A DNA stretch of 64,000 bases, taken from contig JROS01000028.1 of the NCBI GenBank assembly GCA_000769715.1, positions 62,001-126,000 on the forward strand, in the 5' to 3' direction. Under the pieces are notes generated by a model that had not been told where the DNA came from, ran no database searches, and worked only from the letters and a program-made list of their open reading frames with translations. A program made the position numbers and the translations under genes. The stretch comes from Desulfobulbus sp. Tol-SR (GTDB taxonomy: Bacteria; Desulfobacterota; Desulfobulbia; Desulfobulbales; Desulfocapsaceae). Positions 7,534-16,250 of this stretch are shown one piece after another. Within the stretch, counting starts at the first letter, position 1. Each line of letters opens with the position of its first letter.

Positions 7534-8959
7534 TGTGCAGCACAGGGCAATGCACCTCCAGGGCGAGGACCTGTATTACACCAATTTCAGCTACGATCCC
7601 GCCTGTTACTATTTTCTCTATATCGGCGAGCTGAAGGCCTACGGCCTCAACCAGTTCGTCCGGGAAGCACTGCAGAAGCGGGTTCCCGGCCGGGAAGTCC
7701 GGTTCGCGGCGATCATCCCCGATGTCTGCGTCCAGTACTACTATGACGACGTGATCGTCATCAACCCGCTGTGCGGCGGCGCGGCGGCGAACGTGACCGG
7801 CCCCGAGCCGGGACCGTCGACCAGCTGCCGGATGGCCATCGGCCCATTCATGACCGCGGTCTCGGCCAGCGCCACGGTCCGCAGTCTGATCGCCGCCATT
7901 CTCGAGAACCAGCCCGAACTCTACCTCAGCCTGTTCGAGAGCGTGGTCGAGATGACGCTCGATGCGATCAAGGGGGTATCGATCCTCGGCCCGGACAAGG
8001 CCATCGCCCGGCACTGGAACAGCAAGCTGGTGCAGTTCAGCGAACTGACGAAGGTCGTGCCCATGGTCGAGGGCGAGATCTGTCGGGGCCTTCCCGCCCT
8101 GCTTACCAGGACCGCGGTGCTGCGGGACAGCTGGCCGGACGGGATCTTCGTCAGCGCCGCCTATTCCGCCGCCGGCATCAACTCCGCCGTCACCCGCAGC
8201 CAGGACGAGGTGCGGCGCCGCTTCACCGCCGCAGACAGCGACTACCTGATCACCCGCTACATCCCCCACGATCTCGACCCGACGGTGCTGGCGGTGGTGG
8301 CCAACGCCGACGACGTCTACATCGCCGGCATCGCCGACCAGCACATCGTCGACGGCAACCGCTTCGTCGGCTCGTCCTTTCCCTCACAGGTGACGGCGGA
8401 CCAGGCCGCCCTCCTCAGGACCTACACGATCGCCGCCGGCCGGGCACTGGGGTCGGCCGGGTACCGCGGCATCTTCGGTTGCGATTACCTGATCGACCAC
8501 CAGGGCGGCATCTGGTTTCTCGAGGTCAACGCCCGCAAACAGGGCACCACCTTCGAGTTCTGCTGCACCCTGGAGCAGAACCTGCCCGCCGGCGCCCCAT
8601 CCCTGCTGGAACTGGAATGCCACGCCGTCCTCCATGGGCGTTTCCCGCCCGGGACCGTGGCGATGGATGACAATCGCCGTCAGCTGCACTGGGAAACCTA
8701 TAACCACAAGGTGGTGGCGGCGGTTCGCACCAGCGGCTACATCCCGCAGAACACCCGGGAGCGCGAATCGTTCCGGCGGGTGGCGGGCAGGGAACTGGCG
8801 ATGGACTACGTCATCGTCGAACATCTCGGCACCCCGCTCACCGTCATGCCCGGAACCTTCCTGGCGCGGGTGATCTCGGTGGCCAGGTCGCGAGACGACG
8901 TCGCCCTCGGCCTGCGCCAGGGCATGAACCTGGTCAAACAAACATTTCAGGAAGTGTGA
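7523..8959 (+). CDS. ATP-grasp carboxylate-amine ligase-like protein
   Basis: This protein of about 478 residues ends with an ATP-grasp catalytic half. GYRGIFGCDYLID is followed by WFLEVNARKQGTT (about residues 331-343), the metal- and ATP-binding Glu/Asn pair and Arg seen in carbamoyl-phosphate synthase and D-Ala-D-Ala-type ligases. The N-terminal third (YYTNFSYDPACYYFLYIGELKAYG, DVCVQYYYDDVIVINPLCGGAAANVTGP) matches no family I can name. The start is uncertain. ATG 7523 overlaps the regulator by 11 bases; ATG 7511, GTG 7535 and ATG 7550 are alternatives, all with weak ribosome sites. The next gene follows five bases after the stop. The family makes acyl phosphates and joins them to amines or thiols, so formation of an amide or peptide bond is inferred. 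The substrates are unknown. Confidence 0.8.
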   Translation: MRLDVQHRAMHLQGEDLYYTNFSYDPACYYFLYIGELKAYGLNQFVREALQKRVPGREVRFAAIIPDVCVQYYYDDVIVINPLCGGAAANVTGPEPGPSTSCRMAIGPFMTAVSASATVRSLIAAILENQPELYLSLFESVVEMTLDAIKGVSILGPDKAIARHWNSKLVQFSELTKVVPMVEGEICRGLPALLTRTAVLRDSWPDGIFVSAAYSAAGINSAVTRSQDEVRRRFTAADSDYLITRYIPHDLDPTVLAVVANADDVYIAGIADQHIVDGNRFVGSSFPSQVTADQAALLRTYTIAAGRALGSAGYRGIFGCDYLIDHQGGIWFLEVNARKQGTTFEFCCTLEQNLPAGAPSLLELECHAVLHGRFPPGTVAMDDNRRQLHWETYNHKVVAAVRTSGYIPQNTRERESFRRVAGRELAMDYVIVEHLGTPLTVMPGTFLARVISVARSRDDVALGLRQGMNLVKQTFQEV

Positions 8960-8964
8960 CAACA

Positions 8965-10704
8965 ATGGATACAGACACCAACGATCGACTGACGAACAAC
9001 CCACCCCTCGACGACTACACCACGGAACTCCTCGCCACCCTGGCCCAGCCCCTCGCCACCCCCCGGGAGCCGGGGGCAGCGCAGAAAAGCGCGGTCAAGG
9101 CACTGTACGCGCGGGCCCGGGAGACGAACCTGACGGCCCCGATCCTCGACCTGTTCGACCGCCTCCTCTCCCTCCACCGGGAGGGCACAGCCGCGCCGGC
9201 CGCTTTCGCCATCAGCGGCGGCGACCTGGAGGATCTCGCCGTCAAGCACCAGCAGATCGACGAGCACATGGTCTCGGTCGGCGGCCGCCTGACCCGGGCC
9301 CGGCCCATTGCCGCCAGCGCCAATCGCCGGGTCGATGCCTACCTGGCCGCCAAGGGCATCGACGCCCCGAGCGGCATCGAGGTCTGGGACCGGATCCTCG
9401 ACAATAAGGCCCGGATCATGGCCGCACTGGGCATGGATGAGGCGGCTTGGAACTCCTTTCCCGGCCAGATCCGCCATGCCATCGATTCCGTCGCGGTCCT
9501 GGCCCGGCTGATCGACCTGCCGCCGGCCCAGCTGCAATCGATCGCCAAGGTGACCCAATCCTACCGGATGCGCCTGACCCCCTATTACACCAGCCTGATC
9601 CTGCCGGGAGCGATCAACGACCCGGTCATGCTGCAGTCGGTGCCGACCGGCGAGATGGTCGAGAACGCCGGGATCGAGATCCCGCCGGTAGCCGCCGACC
9701 ACTCCCCGGCCCGGCTGATCGACCAGTTCTACCCCCGGGTGCTGACGATCAAGGCCACCAACATGTGCGCCATGTTCTGCACCCACTGCCTCCGTCTGGC
9801 CCACATCGGCCGCAGGGACCAGGTGTACGCCAGGGAGGCCTACACCGAGGCGCTCGACTATATCCGGGCCAACAACCGGATCCGCGACGTGCTGATCACC
9901 GGCGGCGACGCCTTCGTCCTGCCCAATTCGATGATCAAATGGCTGCTGGCCGAACTGGACGGGATCGACCATGTCCGGCTGAAACGGCTCGGCACCCGGA
10001 TCCCGGTCACCGCGCCGATGCGGGTCGACGACGAACTGCTCGACATCCTGGAACAGAGCAATGACCGCAAGCCGCTTCGGGTGGTCACCCAGATCAACAC
10101 CGCCCAGGAGATCACCCCGGTATCGCGCGAGGTCTTCCGCCGGATCTCGAAACGGACCTTCGCCGTGCTCAACCAGGCCGTGCTGCTCAAGGGCATCAAC
10201 GACACCCGGGTCAAGATGTGGAAACTGTGCGAGACGGTGCACGAGGCCTATGTCCGGCCCTACTACCTGTTCAACTGCAGCTACCGCAACCCGCAGTTCG
10301 CCCACTTCCGCGTCCCCCTCGAGGTCGGCCGGGACATCGTCGAGTCGATGTACGGCAACATCTCCGGCGACGCCATCCCCCGTTACATCCCTTCTGCCGC
10401 CGCGAGGAGGGCGGGATGTTCCGGTTGCTGCAGGAACTGGTCCTCCAGCCCAGTCCGTCCCGGTGCAAGGGGGGGGTGGACGCGGTCGGCACCCGGCTCG
10501 CCGCCAGCCTGCAGACCTCCGGGATGGTCCTGGAGACGGCGCGGCAGGCCGAGTTCGGCGATCATCTGCTGTTCCGCACCCCCGCCTGCGGCGACGGCCG
10601 GCCGGCGCTGCTTCTCTTCGGCCATATGGACACCGTGTTCCCGCTCGACAGCCCCTTCAACTGGTACAAAGACGAGGACGGCACGGTGTCCGGCCCCGGG
10701 GTGA
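8965..10704 (+). CDS. KamA-like radical SAM protein (aminomutase family), abnormal 3' end
   Basis: AGGAAG lies ten bases before the ATG at 8965. Residues about 1-190 are an N-terminal helical region. The 4Fe-4S/SAM motif CAMFCTHC follows (Cys268, Cys272, Cys275), then a KamA-like barrel (VLITGGDAFVLPN, RLGTRIPVTAPMRV, LLKGINDTRVKMWKL, VRPYYLFNCSYRNPQFAHFR). Lysine 2,3-aminomutase has Asp after YQC and a later VDAPGGGGK that holds PLP. Here the Asp position is Ser. After ISGDAIPRYIP (about base 10390) the family pattern stops and the frame runs on as Arg/Gly/Pro/Cys-rich sequence. That tail extends 289 bases into the M20 gene. The true 3' end is therefore in doubt: a deletion, a frameshift or a genuinely altered C-terminus. 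Lysine is an unlikely substrate. Confidence 0.75.
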   Translation: MDTDTNDRLTNNPPLDDYTTELLATLAQPLATPREPGAAQKSAVKALYARARETNLTAPILDLFDRLLSLHREGTAAPAAFAISGGDLEDLAVKHQQIDEHMVSVGGRLTRARPIAASANRRVDAYLAAKGIDAPSGIEVWDRILDNKARIMAALGMDEAAWNSFPGQIRHAIDSVAVLARLIDLPPAQLQSIAKVTQSYRMRLTPYYTSLILPGAINDPVMLQSVPTGEMVENAGIEIPPVAADHSPARLIDQFYPRVLTIKATNMCAMFCTHCLRLAHIGRRDQVYAREAYTEALDYIRANNRIRDVLITGGDAFVLPNSMIKWLLAELDGIDHVRLKRLGTRIPVTAPMRVDDELLDILEQSNDRKPLRVVTQINTAQEITPVSREVFRRISKRTFAVLNQAVLLKGINDTRVKMWKLCETVHEAYVRPYYLFNCSYRNPQFAHFRVPLEVGRDIVESMYGNISGDAIPRYIPSAAARRAGCSGCCRNWSSSPVRPGARGGWTRSAPGSPPACRPPGWSWRRRGRPSSAIICCSAPPPAATAGRRCFSSAIWTPCSRSTAPSTGTKTRTARCPAPG

Positions 10705-11537
10705 TCGACATGAAGGGCGGGCTGGTGGCCGCCGTCTACGCGATCAAGGCCCTGGCTTCGTGTGCTGTTCTGGAGGAGATTCCCCTCACCTTCCTGTGCA
10801 ACTCCGACGAGGAGATCGGTTCCCCCTCCTCCACCGCCATCTTCCAGGCCGAAGCACAGCGGAGCGTCGCGGCGCTGGGCTTCGAATGCGGCGGCCTGAA
10901 CGGCGAGGTCGTCACCGGCCGCAAGGGCCGGGCGGGCTACCGCCTGATCGTGACCGGCCGGGCCGGCCATGCCGCCTTCGCCGGGGCCGACAAGGCCAGC
11001 GCCATCCTCGAGCTGGCCCACAAGATCATCGCCCTGGAACAGCTCAACGACAGCCGGCGCGGCATCGTCGTCAACGTCGGCCTGATCCAGGGCGGCATCG
11101 GCCCCAACACCGTCAGCGACCATGCGACCGCCGAGATCGACACCCGCTTCCTGAGCCGGGCCGATGCGGCGGCGACGGCGGAGCGCTTAGCCGAAATCGC
11201 CTCCCTCCCCACGGTCGCCGGCATTACGGCGGAACTGCAGTACGTCGGCGGCCGGCCGCCGATGGAGCAGAACCGCCGCAATTCCGAACTTTTTCAGGGC
11301 ATCCGCGCCGAGGCGGAGCGGCTCGGCCAGCCTTGCACCGAAGAACTGCGCAGCGGGGTATCCGATGCCAACACCATCGCCCAGCTCGACATCCCGGTGG
11401 TCGACGGGATGGGACCGATCGGCGAGGGCGACCACAGCGACCGGGAGTATATGATCAGGGAAAGCCTGCCGGCCCGGGTCCGACTGGCCGCCGGCAGCAT
11501 CCTGAGAATCTGGGAACAGCGCCTCAGGTCCATTTGA
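10416..11537 (+). CDS. M20-family metallopeptidase (carboxypeptidase G2/ArgE-like)
   Basis: The protein has 373 residues with start ATG 10416 after GAGGAGGGCGGG. Co-catalytic zinc ligands are visible: LLLFGHMDTVF (His, and Asp two residues on), GPGVIDMKGGLVAA (bridging Asp), NSDEEIGS (Glu-Glu, base and ligand) and GFECGG (acidic ligand). The C-terminal His is in EGDHSDREYM. The lid or dimerisation domain lies between (about residues 165-285), with GRAGHAAFAGADKASAI. There is no signal peptide, so it acts in the cytoplasm. The closest known group removes C-terminal glutamate or deacylates amino acids. In this locus it may cleave the imported substrate or reverse the ATP-grasp product. The upstream radical SAM frame overlaps its first 289 bases. 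Confidence 0.9.
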   Translation: MFRLLQELVLQPSPSRCKGGVDAVGTRLAASLQTSGMVLETARQAEFGDHLLFRTPACGDGRPALLLFGHMDTVFPLDSPFNWYKDEDGTVSGPGVIDMKGGLVAAVYAIKALASCAVLEEIPLTFLCNSDEEIGSPSSTAIFQAEAQRSVAALGFECGGLNGEVVTGRKGRAGYRLIVTGRAGHAAFAGADKASAILELAHKIIALEQLNDSRRGIVVNVGLIQGGIGPNTVSDHATAEIDTRFLSRADAAATAERLAEIASLPTVAGITAELQYVGGRPPMEQNRRNSELFQGIRAEAERLGQPCTEELRSGVSDANTIAQLDIPVVDGMGPIGEGDHSDREYMIRESLPARVRLAAGSILRIWEQRLRSI

Positions 11538-11845
11538 CATACCATTTTTGTGGCGGTTACTGCCGTCACGCCGCCGGCAATGGACTTGTAGCAGTCGGTC
11601 CGATGTTTTTTAAATAATCGATATCAATATATTTTATGAATTTTCCCATCGGCAGGCGCGGCGGAAAAATCTTGACGAACGGGGAAGTATTGGTGTTTGT
11701 TGAAGTCAGGCCAATAACGTACGATGCTGATTGCATTTATCATCCGGGCTTACTCCCGGCCTGATGCACGGCGGGGTACGGTGAACCTTCCCCACAATGG
11801 TGCTCCGGTATGTGGGGAGACCACTCAATTCCAAGGAGGAGAACG
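11538..11845. other. Intergenic region before the TAXI receptor
   Basis: These 308 bases hold an AT-rich patch (about 11606-11647) in an otherwise GC-rich setting, which could include a promoter for the transporter genes. I see no convincing -35/-10 pair, no sigma-54 site and no terminator-grade hairpin after the M20 gene. Confidence 0.4.
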
Positions 11846-12829
11846 ATGAAAAAGGTTTCAACGTTGTTAACTGCAGTCGCCTTCGGTTTCGTCATGCATT
11901 TCGGGGCGGACGTCACCCCGGCCGCCGCCGCTGATCAGAAGTTCATCACCATCGGCACCGGCGGCGTGACCGGCGTCTATTACCCCGCCGGCGGCGCCAT
12001 CGCCCGCCTCGTCAACAAGGGGAGGAAGGAACACGGGCTGCGGGCCACCGTCGAGAGCACCGGGGGATCGGTGTACAACGTCAACGCCGTCGCTGCCGGC
12101 GAGCTCGACTTCGGCGTCGTCCAGTCCGATGTCCAGTATGATGCCCTCAAGGGTATTAACAAGTTCGCCGAAAGCGGCCCGAACAAAGATCTCCGCGCCG
12201 TCTTCACCCTCCATCCGGAACCGTTCACCATCGTCGCCCGTGCCGACGCCGGGATCAAGAATTTCGAGGATCTGAAGGGCAAACGGGTCAATATCGGCGA
12301 TCCCGGTTCCGGCCAGCGCAGCACCATGGAGGCGGTCATGGCCAAGCTCGGCTGGAAGATGGGAGACTTCAAGCTGGCCTCCGAGCTGAAGGCCGCCGAG
12401 ATGGCCGGCGCCCTGTGCGACAACAAGATCGACGCCTTCGCCTACACTGTCGGCCATCCCAACGGCTCGATCCAGGAAGCCCACACCGCCTGCGACGCTG
12501 TCCTGGTCAACGTCACCGGCCCGGCCATCGCCGAATTTGTGGCCGCCAACCCCTACTACAGCGAAGCCACGATCCCCGCCGGCATGTACCGCGGCAACGC
12601 CGCCGACACCAAGACCTTCGGCGTCAGCGCGACCATCGTCTCTTCCGCCCAGGTCCCGGCCGAGACGGTCTATCAGGTGGTCAAGGCCGTTTTCGAAAAC
12701 TTCGACGAGTTCAAGCAGCTCCACCCGGCCTTCGCCAACCTCGACAAGAAACACATGGTCAAGGATGCCCTGTCGGCGCCGCTGCATGATGGAGCGGCGA
12801 AGTACTTCAAGGAAGCGGGTCTGATGTAG
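11846..12829 (+). CDS. TAXI-family TRAP transporter solute-binding protein
   Basis: This 327-residue periplasmic receptor has a signal peptide ending near residue 29 (AAAA then DQKF). The TAXI hallmark [24 protein letters not shown] begins the mature protein, and [23 protein letters not shown] and [18 protein letters not shown] follow. AAGGAGGA precedes the ATG. TAXI receptors capture carboxylates such as glutamate or 2-oxoglutarate. The fused TRAP permease follows after 181 bases. Placement after the KamA/ATP-grasp/M20 genes suggests that it brings in the substrate of that pathway. Confidence 0.95.
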   Translation: MKKVSTLLTAVAFGFVMHFGADVTPAAAADQKFITIGTGGVTGVYYPAGGAIARLVNKGRKEHGLRATVESTGGSVYNVNAVAAGELDFGVVQSDVQYDALKGINKFAESGPNKDLRAVFTLHPEPFTIVARADAGIKNFEDLKGKRVNIGDPGSGQRSTMEAVMAKLGWKMGDFKLASELKAAEMAGALCDNKIDAFAYTVGHPNGSIQEAHTACDAVLVNVTGPAIAEFVAANPYYSEATIPAGMYRGNAADTKTFGVSATIVSSAQVPAETVYQVVKAVFENFDEFKQLHPAFANLDKKHMVKDALSAPLHDGAAKYFKEAGLM

Positions 12830-12844
12830 GCCCGACCAAAACTT

Positions 12845-12903
12845 GGCGGGGACGAATCGGCTGGTACCGACACTCGCCCCGCCTCTGCAGCCCGGGGCTT
12901 TTT
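12845..12903 (+). terminator. Hairpins between TAXI receptor and permease (possible partial terminator)
   Basis: GGCGGGG (12845-12851) pairs with CCCCGCC (12877-12883) around a smaller inner stem TCGG/CCGA. Just after it, AGCCC/GGGCT with a three-base loop (12889-12899) runs into TTTTTC. Partial termination or 3'-end protection would explain higher receptor than permease expression, as is common for such pairs. Confidence 0.45.
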
Positions 12904-13010
12904 CATCGATCGTTTCTCTTTTCTCCCGGCCGCCCGCATCGCCGCCGGTGCGCCTCGCCTGAATCGACGCGGTGAGGTGTGACGCCGATACAATCCAACA
13001 GGAAATGACT

Positions 13011-15617
13011 ATGGCGACCGTGACTCAAGATCTCCTGACGGCAGAAAAACTGGAACAGATGGTGGCCGAGATCGACAGCGGCGGCCGCGCCCCGCACGGC
13101 AGCATTTCCAAAGGAGTGCTGTTTTTCGTCCCCCTGCTGTGGAGCCTGTTCCAGCTGTGGTATTCATCGCCGCTGCCGTTTCTCCTCGATTTCTTTGTCA
13201 TCAACGATACCCAGGCCCGTTCCATCCATCTCGCCTTTGCGATGTTTCTGGCCTATACCGCCTTCCCGACCTTCAAATCGTCGCCCCGGCGGTACATTCC
13301 CGTCCAGGACTGGGTCCTGGCCCTCGTCGCCGCCTTCACCGCCGCCTACATCTACCTCAACTACGCCGGGCTCTCGACCCGGCCGGGAGCTCCGACCACC
13401 TTCGACCTGATGGTGTCCGCGGTCGGTATCATCCTGCTCCTGGAGGCGACCCGCCGCGCCCTCGGCCCGCCGTTGATGGTCATCGGCACCCTGTTCATCA
13501 TCTACGCCTTCGCCGGCCCCCACATGCCCGATGTCATCGCCCACAAGGGGGCGAGCCTGATCAAGGGCATGTCCCATTACTGGCTGTCGACTGAAGGGGT
13601 CTTCGGCGTCGCCCTCGGGGTCTCGACCGGCATGGTCTTCATGTTCGTCCTCTTCGGCTCGCTGCTGGAGAAGGCCGGCGCCGGCAATTACTTCATCAAG
13701 GTCGCCTTCGCCGGCCTCGGCCACATGCGCGGCGGGCCGGCCAAGGCCGCCGTCCTGTCCTCGGCGATGACCGGGATGATCTCCGGCTCGTCGATCGCCA
13801 ATGTCGTCACCACCGGCACCTTCACCATTCCGCTGATGAAGAAGGTCGGGTTCACCCCGGAGAAGGCCGGCGGCATCGAGTGCGCTTCGTCGGTCAACGG
13901 CCAGATCACCCCGCCGGTCATGGGCGCCGCCGCCTTCCTGATGGTCGAATACGTCGGCATCCCCTATCTCGATGTGATCAAGCACGCCGCCCTGCCGGCC
14001 TTCATCGCCTACGCCGCCCTGCTCTACATCGTCCACCTCGAGGCCTGCAAGATGGGCCTGCAGGGCCTGAAAAAACGGCATAAAAAGACCTTGGCCCAGT
14101 CGCTGCTGGGCGTGGTTTCCACCCTGGTGGTGACCATTTTGATAGGTATCGGCACATATTACGGTCTGGGCTGGATCAAGACCGCCACCGGGGAAGCGGC
14201 AGTGTACGTGGTCGCCGTCCTCGCCGTCCTCGCCTATCTGGCTCTCCTCTATGTCGCCTGCCGGGTGCCGGAACTCGAGATCAGCACCGATATGACCGAA
14301 TTGCCCGACCTCGGACCGACCGTTCAGGCCGGCCTGTACTTCCTCCTGCCGGTGGTGGTGCTGATGTGGTGCCTGACGGTCGAGCAGCTCTCACCCTCGC
14401 TGTCGGTGTTCTGGGCCACCGTGCTGTTGCTGGTGATCGTCGTCACTCAAAGGCCGATCAAGGGGATGTTCCGTCGGATCCAGGATGAGGAGTTCACTTT
14501 CCGCCACGGCCTTGACGATCTGATCACTGGCATGGTCGCCGGCGGCCGCAACATGATCGGCATCGGAGTGGCCACCGCCGCCGCCGGCATCGTCGTCGGC
14601 ACCGTCACCCTGACCGGGATCGCCCTGGTCATGACCGAGTTCGTCGAATTCATCTCGCTCGGCAACATGGCCCTGACCCTGATCTTCACCGCCCTGTTCA
14701 GCATCATCCTCGGGATGGGCCTGCCGACCACCGCCAACTACATCGTCGTCTCGACGCTGATGGCGCCGGTCATCGTCAGCCTCGGCGCCCAGAACGGGCT
14801 GCTCATCCCGCTGGTCGCCGTCCATCTGTTCGTCTTCTACTTCGGGGTACTGGCCGACGACACCCCTCCGGTCGGGCTGGCCGCCTTCGCCGCCGCCGGC
14901 ATCTCCGGCGGCGACCCGATCCGCACCGGCATCCAGGGCTTCATGTACGACATCCGCACCGCCATCCTGCCCTTCGTCTTCATCTACAACACCGAACTGC
15001 TGATGATCGGCATCGGCTCGCCATTCCACTTCACCGTTGTCGTCTTCGGCGCCATGATCGCGATGCTGGCCTTCGCCTCGGCGACCCAGAACTACATGCT
15101 GACCCGCAACAAGCTGTGGGAATCCGGGCTGCTGCTGCTGGTGGCCTTCACCCTGTTTCGCCCTGGTTTTTTCTGGGACATGATCTATCCGGAACTGGAG
15201 ACTCGGCCCGCTGCCGAATTGGAGCAGTTCGTCAGCGACCTGCCCTCAGGCAAGCAGCTGCGCCTGACCTTGAAGGGCGAGAAGACGAACGGTGACGAAT
15301 TCACCATGGTGGTGTCGCTTGCGGCCGGGAAAAAGGCGCCGGCCGAGGAGCGACTGCTGACGATGGGCTTCGGCACCCGCAACGAGGACGGCCGGGTCTT
15401 CATCGACAATGTCGTCTTCAACAGCCCGGCGCAGAAGGCGGGGATCGACTGGGACCAGGAGATTGTCAGTATCCAGACCCTGACCGATCGGCCGCGCAAG
15501 CAGTGGATGTTCATCCCGGCACTGGCCCTGCTCGCCCTGGTCTGGGTGTCACAGAAGCGACGGGCCGGGCGTAGTGCCGGGCCACAGGTCAACGGCCCCA
15601 CGCCGGCGGTCAGTTGA
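13011..15617 (+). CDS. TRAP transporter fused permease (4TM/12TM) with C-terminal DUF3394 domain
   Basis: The 868-residue inner-membrane protein is preceded by AGGA, seven bases before ATG 13011. The first part (about residues 35-200) has the small-subunit helices. The large DctM-like part follows, with GSLLEKAGAGNYFIKVAFAGLGHMRGGPAKAAVLSSAMTGMISGSS and the conserved second half GMGLPTTANYIVVSTLMAPV and DDTPPVGLAAFAAAGISGGDP. The C-terminal 150 residues form a soluble domain typical of TAXI-linked permeases, flanked by helices and ending with a basic tail. It uses the proton or sodium gradient to drive uptake of the solute caught by the TAXI receptor. It is likely co-transcribed with the receptor upstream and the UspA gene downstream. 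Confidence 0.95.
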   Translation: MATVTQDLLTAEKLEQMVAEIDSGGRAPHGSISKGVLFFVPLLWSLFQLWYSSPLPFLLDFFVINDTQARSIHLAFAMFLAYTAFPTFKSSPRRYIPVQDWVLALVAAFTAAYIYLNYAGLSTRPGAPTTFDLMVSAVGIILLLEATRRALGPPLMVIGTLFIIYAFAGPHMPDVIAHKGASLIKGMSHYWLSTEGVFGVALGVSTGMVFMFVLFGSLLEKAGAGNYFIKVAFAGLGHMRGGPAKAAVLSSAMTGMISGSSIANVVTTGTFTIPLMKKVGFTPEKAGGIECASSVNGQITPPVMGAAAFLMVEYVGIPYLDVIKHAALPAFIAYAALLYIVHLEACKMGLQGLKKRHKKTLAQSLLGVVSTLVVTILIGIGTYYGLGWIKTATGEAAVYVVAVLAVLAYLALLYVACRVPELEISTDMTELPDLGPTVQAGLYFLLPVVVLMWCLTVEQLSPSLSVFWATVLLLVIVVTQRPIKGMFRRIQDEEFTFRHGLDDLITGMVAGGRNMIGIGVATAAAGIVVGTVTLTGIALVMTEFVEFISLGNMALTLIFTALFSIILGMGLPTTANYIVVSTLMAPVIVSLGAQNGLLIPLVAVHLFVFYFGVLADDTPPVGLAAFAAAGISGGDPIRTGIQGFMYDIRTAILPFVFIYNTELLMIGIGSPFHFTVVVFGAMIAMLAFASATQNYMLTRNKLWESGLLLLVAFTLFRPGFFWDMIYPELETRPAAELEQFVSDLPSGKQLRLTLKGEKTNGDEFTMVVSLAAGKKAPAEERLLTMGFGTRNEDGRVFIDNVVFNSPAQKAGIDWDQEIVSIQTLTDRPRKQWMFIPALALLALVWVSQKRRAGRSAGPQVNGPTPAVS

Positions 15618-15648
15618 AATAAATGGATATGCTCACCCAGGTAACGAC

Positions 15649-16143
15649 ATGATAAAGAAAATTCTGGTCCCCATCGCCTTCTCGCGGTTCACCGAAGGGA
15701 TGCTGCGGTTCGCCGCCGAAATCGCCGGCGCCTGCGGCGCCGAGCTGCAGCTCATCAACGTCATCAACGAGCGCGACCTCGAGGCGGTGCAGAAGATCAC
15801 CGCCTTCGGCTACAAGGTCGACACCGAGCACTACCTCCAGACCCTCATCCAGGAACGGCGGGAGGAGATGACCCGTCTCCTGGCAAAGGTCGGGCTGAAC
15901 GGCGACGAGGTGCCCTTCCATTTCGAGGTCGGCAATCCGGCCGAGAAATTACTGCAGCTGGTGGTGAAGGAAAACATCGATGCGGTGGTGATGGGGGTGA
16001 AGAACCGGGACATCAGCACCCTGTTCACCGGTTCGGTGGCCGAACGGGTATTTCATCGCTGTCCGGTCACGGTGATCAGCTATCGCGACCCGGAGATCGC
16101 CACCCACATGCGCAAGCGGATCGTGAAGCATATGGGTGCATAA
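15649..16143 (+). CDS. Universal stress protein (UspA family)
   Basis: The 164-residue cytoplasmic protein starts MIKKILVPIAFSRFTEGMLRFAAEIAGACGAELQLINVI, the first strand-helix of the Usp alpha/beta fold. It ends with DAVVMGVKNRDISTLFTGSVAERVFHRCPVTVIS, a variant of the G-x2-G-x9-G(S/T) nucleotide loop. It lies 31 bases after the TRAP permease; UspA genes often accompany TRAP transporters (as TeaD does) and tune their activity by binding ATP. It is the last gene of the locus. A role in controlling the transporter is inferred from this pairing. Confidence 0.92.
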   Translation: MIKKILVPIAFSRFTEGMLRFAAEIAGACGAELQLINVINERDLEAVQKITAFGYKVDTEHYLQTLIQERREEMTRLLAKVGLNGDEVPFHFEVGNPAEKLLQLVVKENIDAVVMGVKNRDISTLFTGSVAERVFHRCPVTVISYRDPEIATHMRKRIVKHMGA

Positions 16144-16250
16144 ATATCCGATATCACAGGTATCTCATCATCGATGGACCCAGGCGGCCAGGACCGCATG
16201 CCGGGTCACCGCGTTGAAGACGGCGGCAATCGCCGCCGCAGGATGATTGG

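Noticed and set aside
10061-11617. 518-codon third plus-frame through the radical SAM/M20 junction
   Set aside because: Arg/Pro/Ser/Gly-rich and without motifs; it only shows how rare stop codons are here, which weakens open-frame length as evidence.
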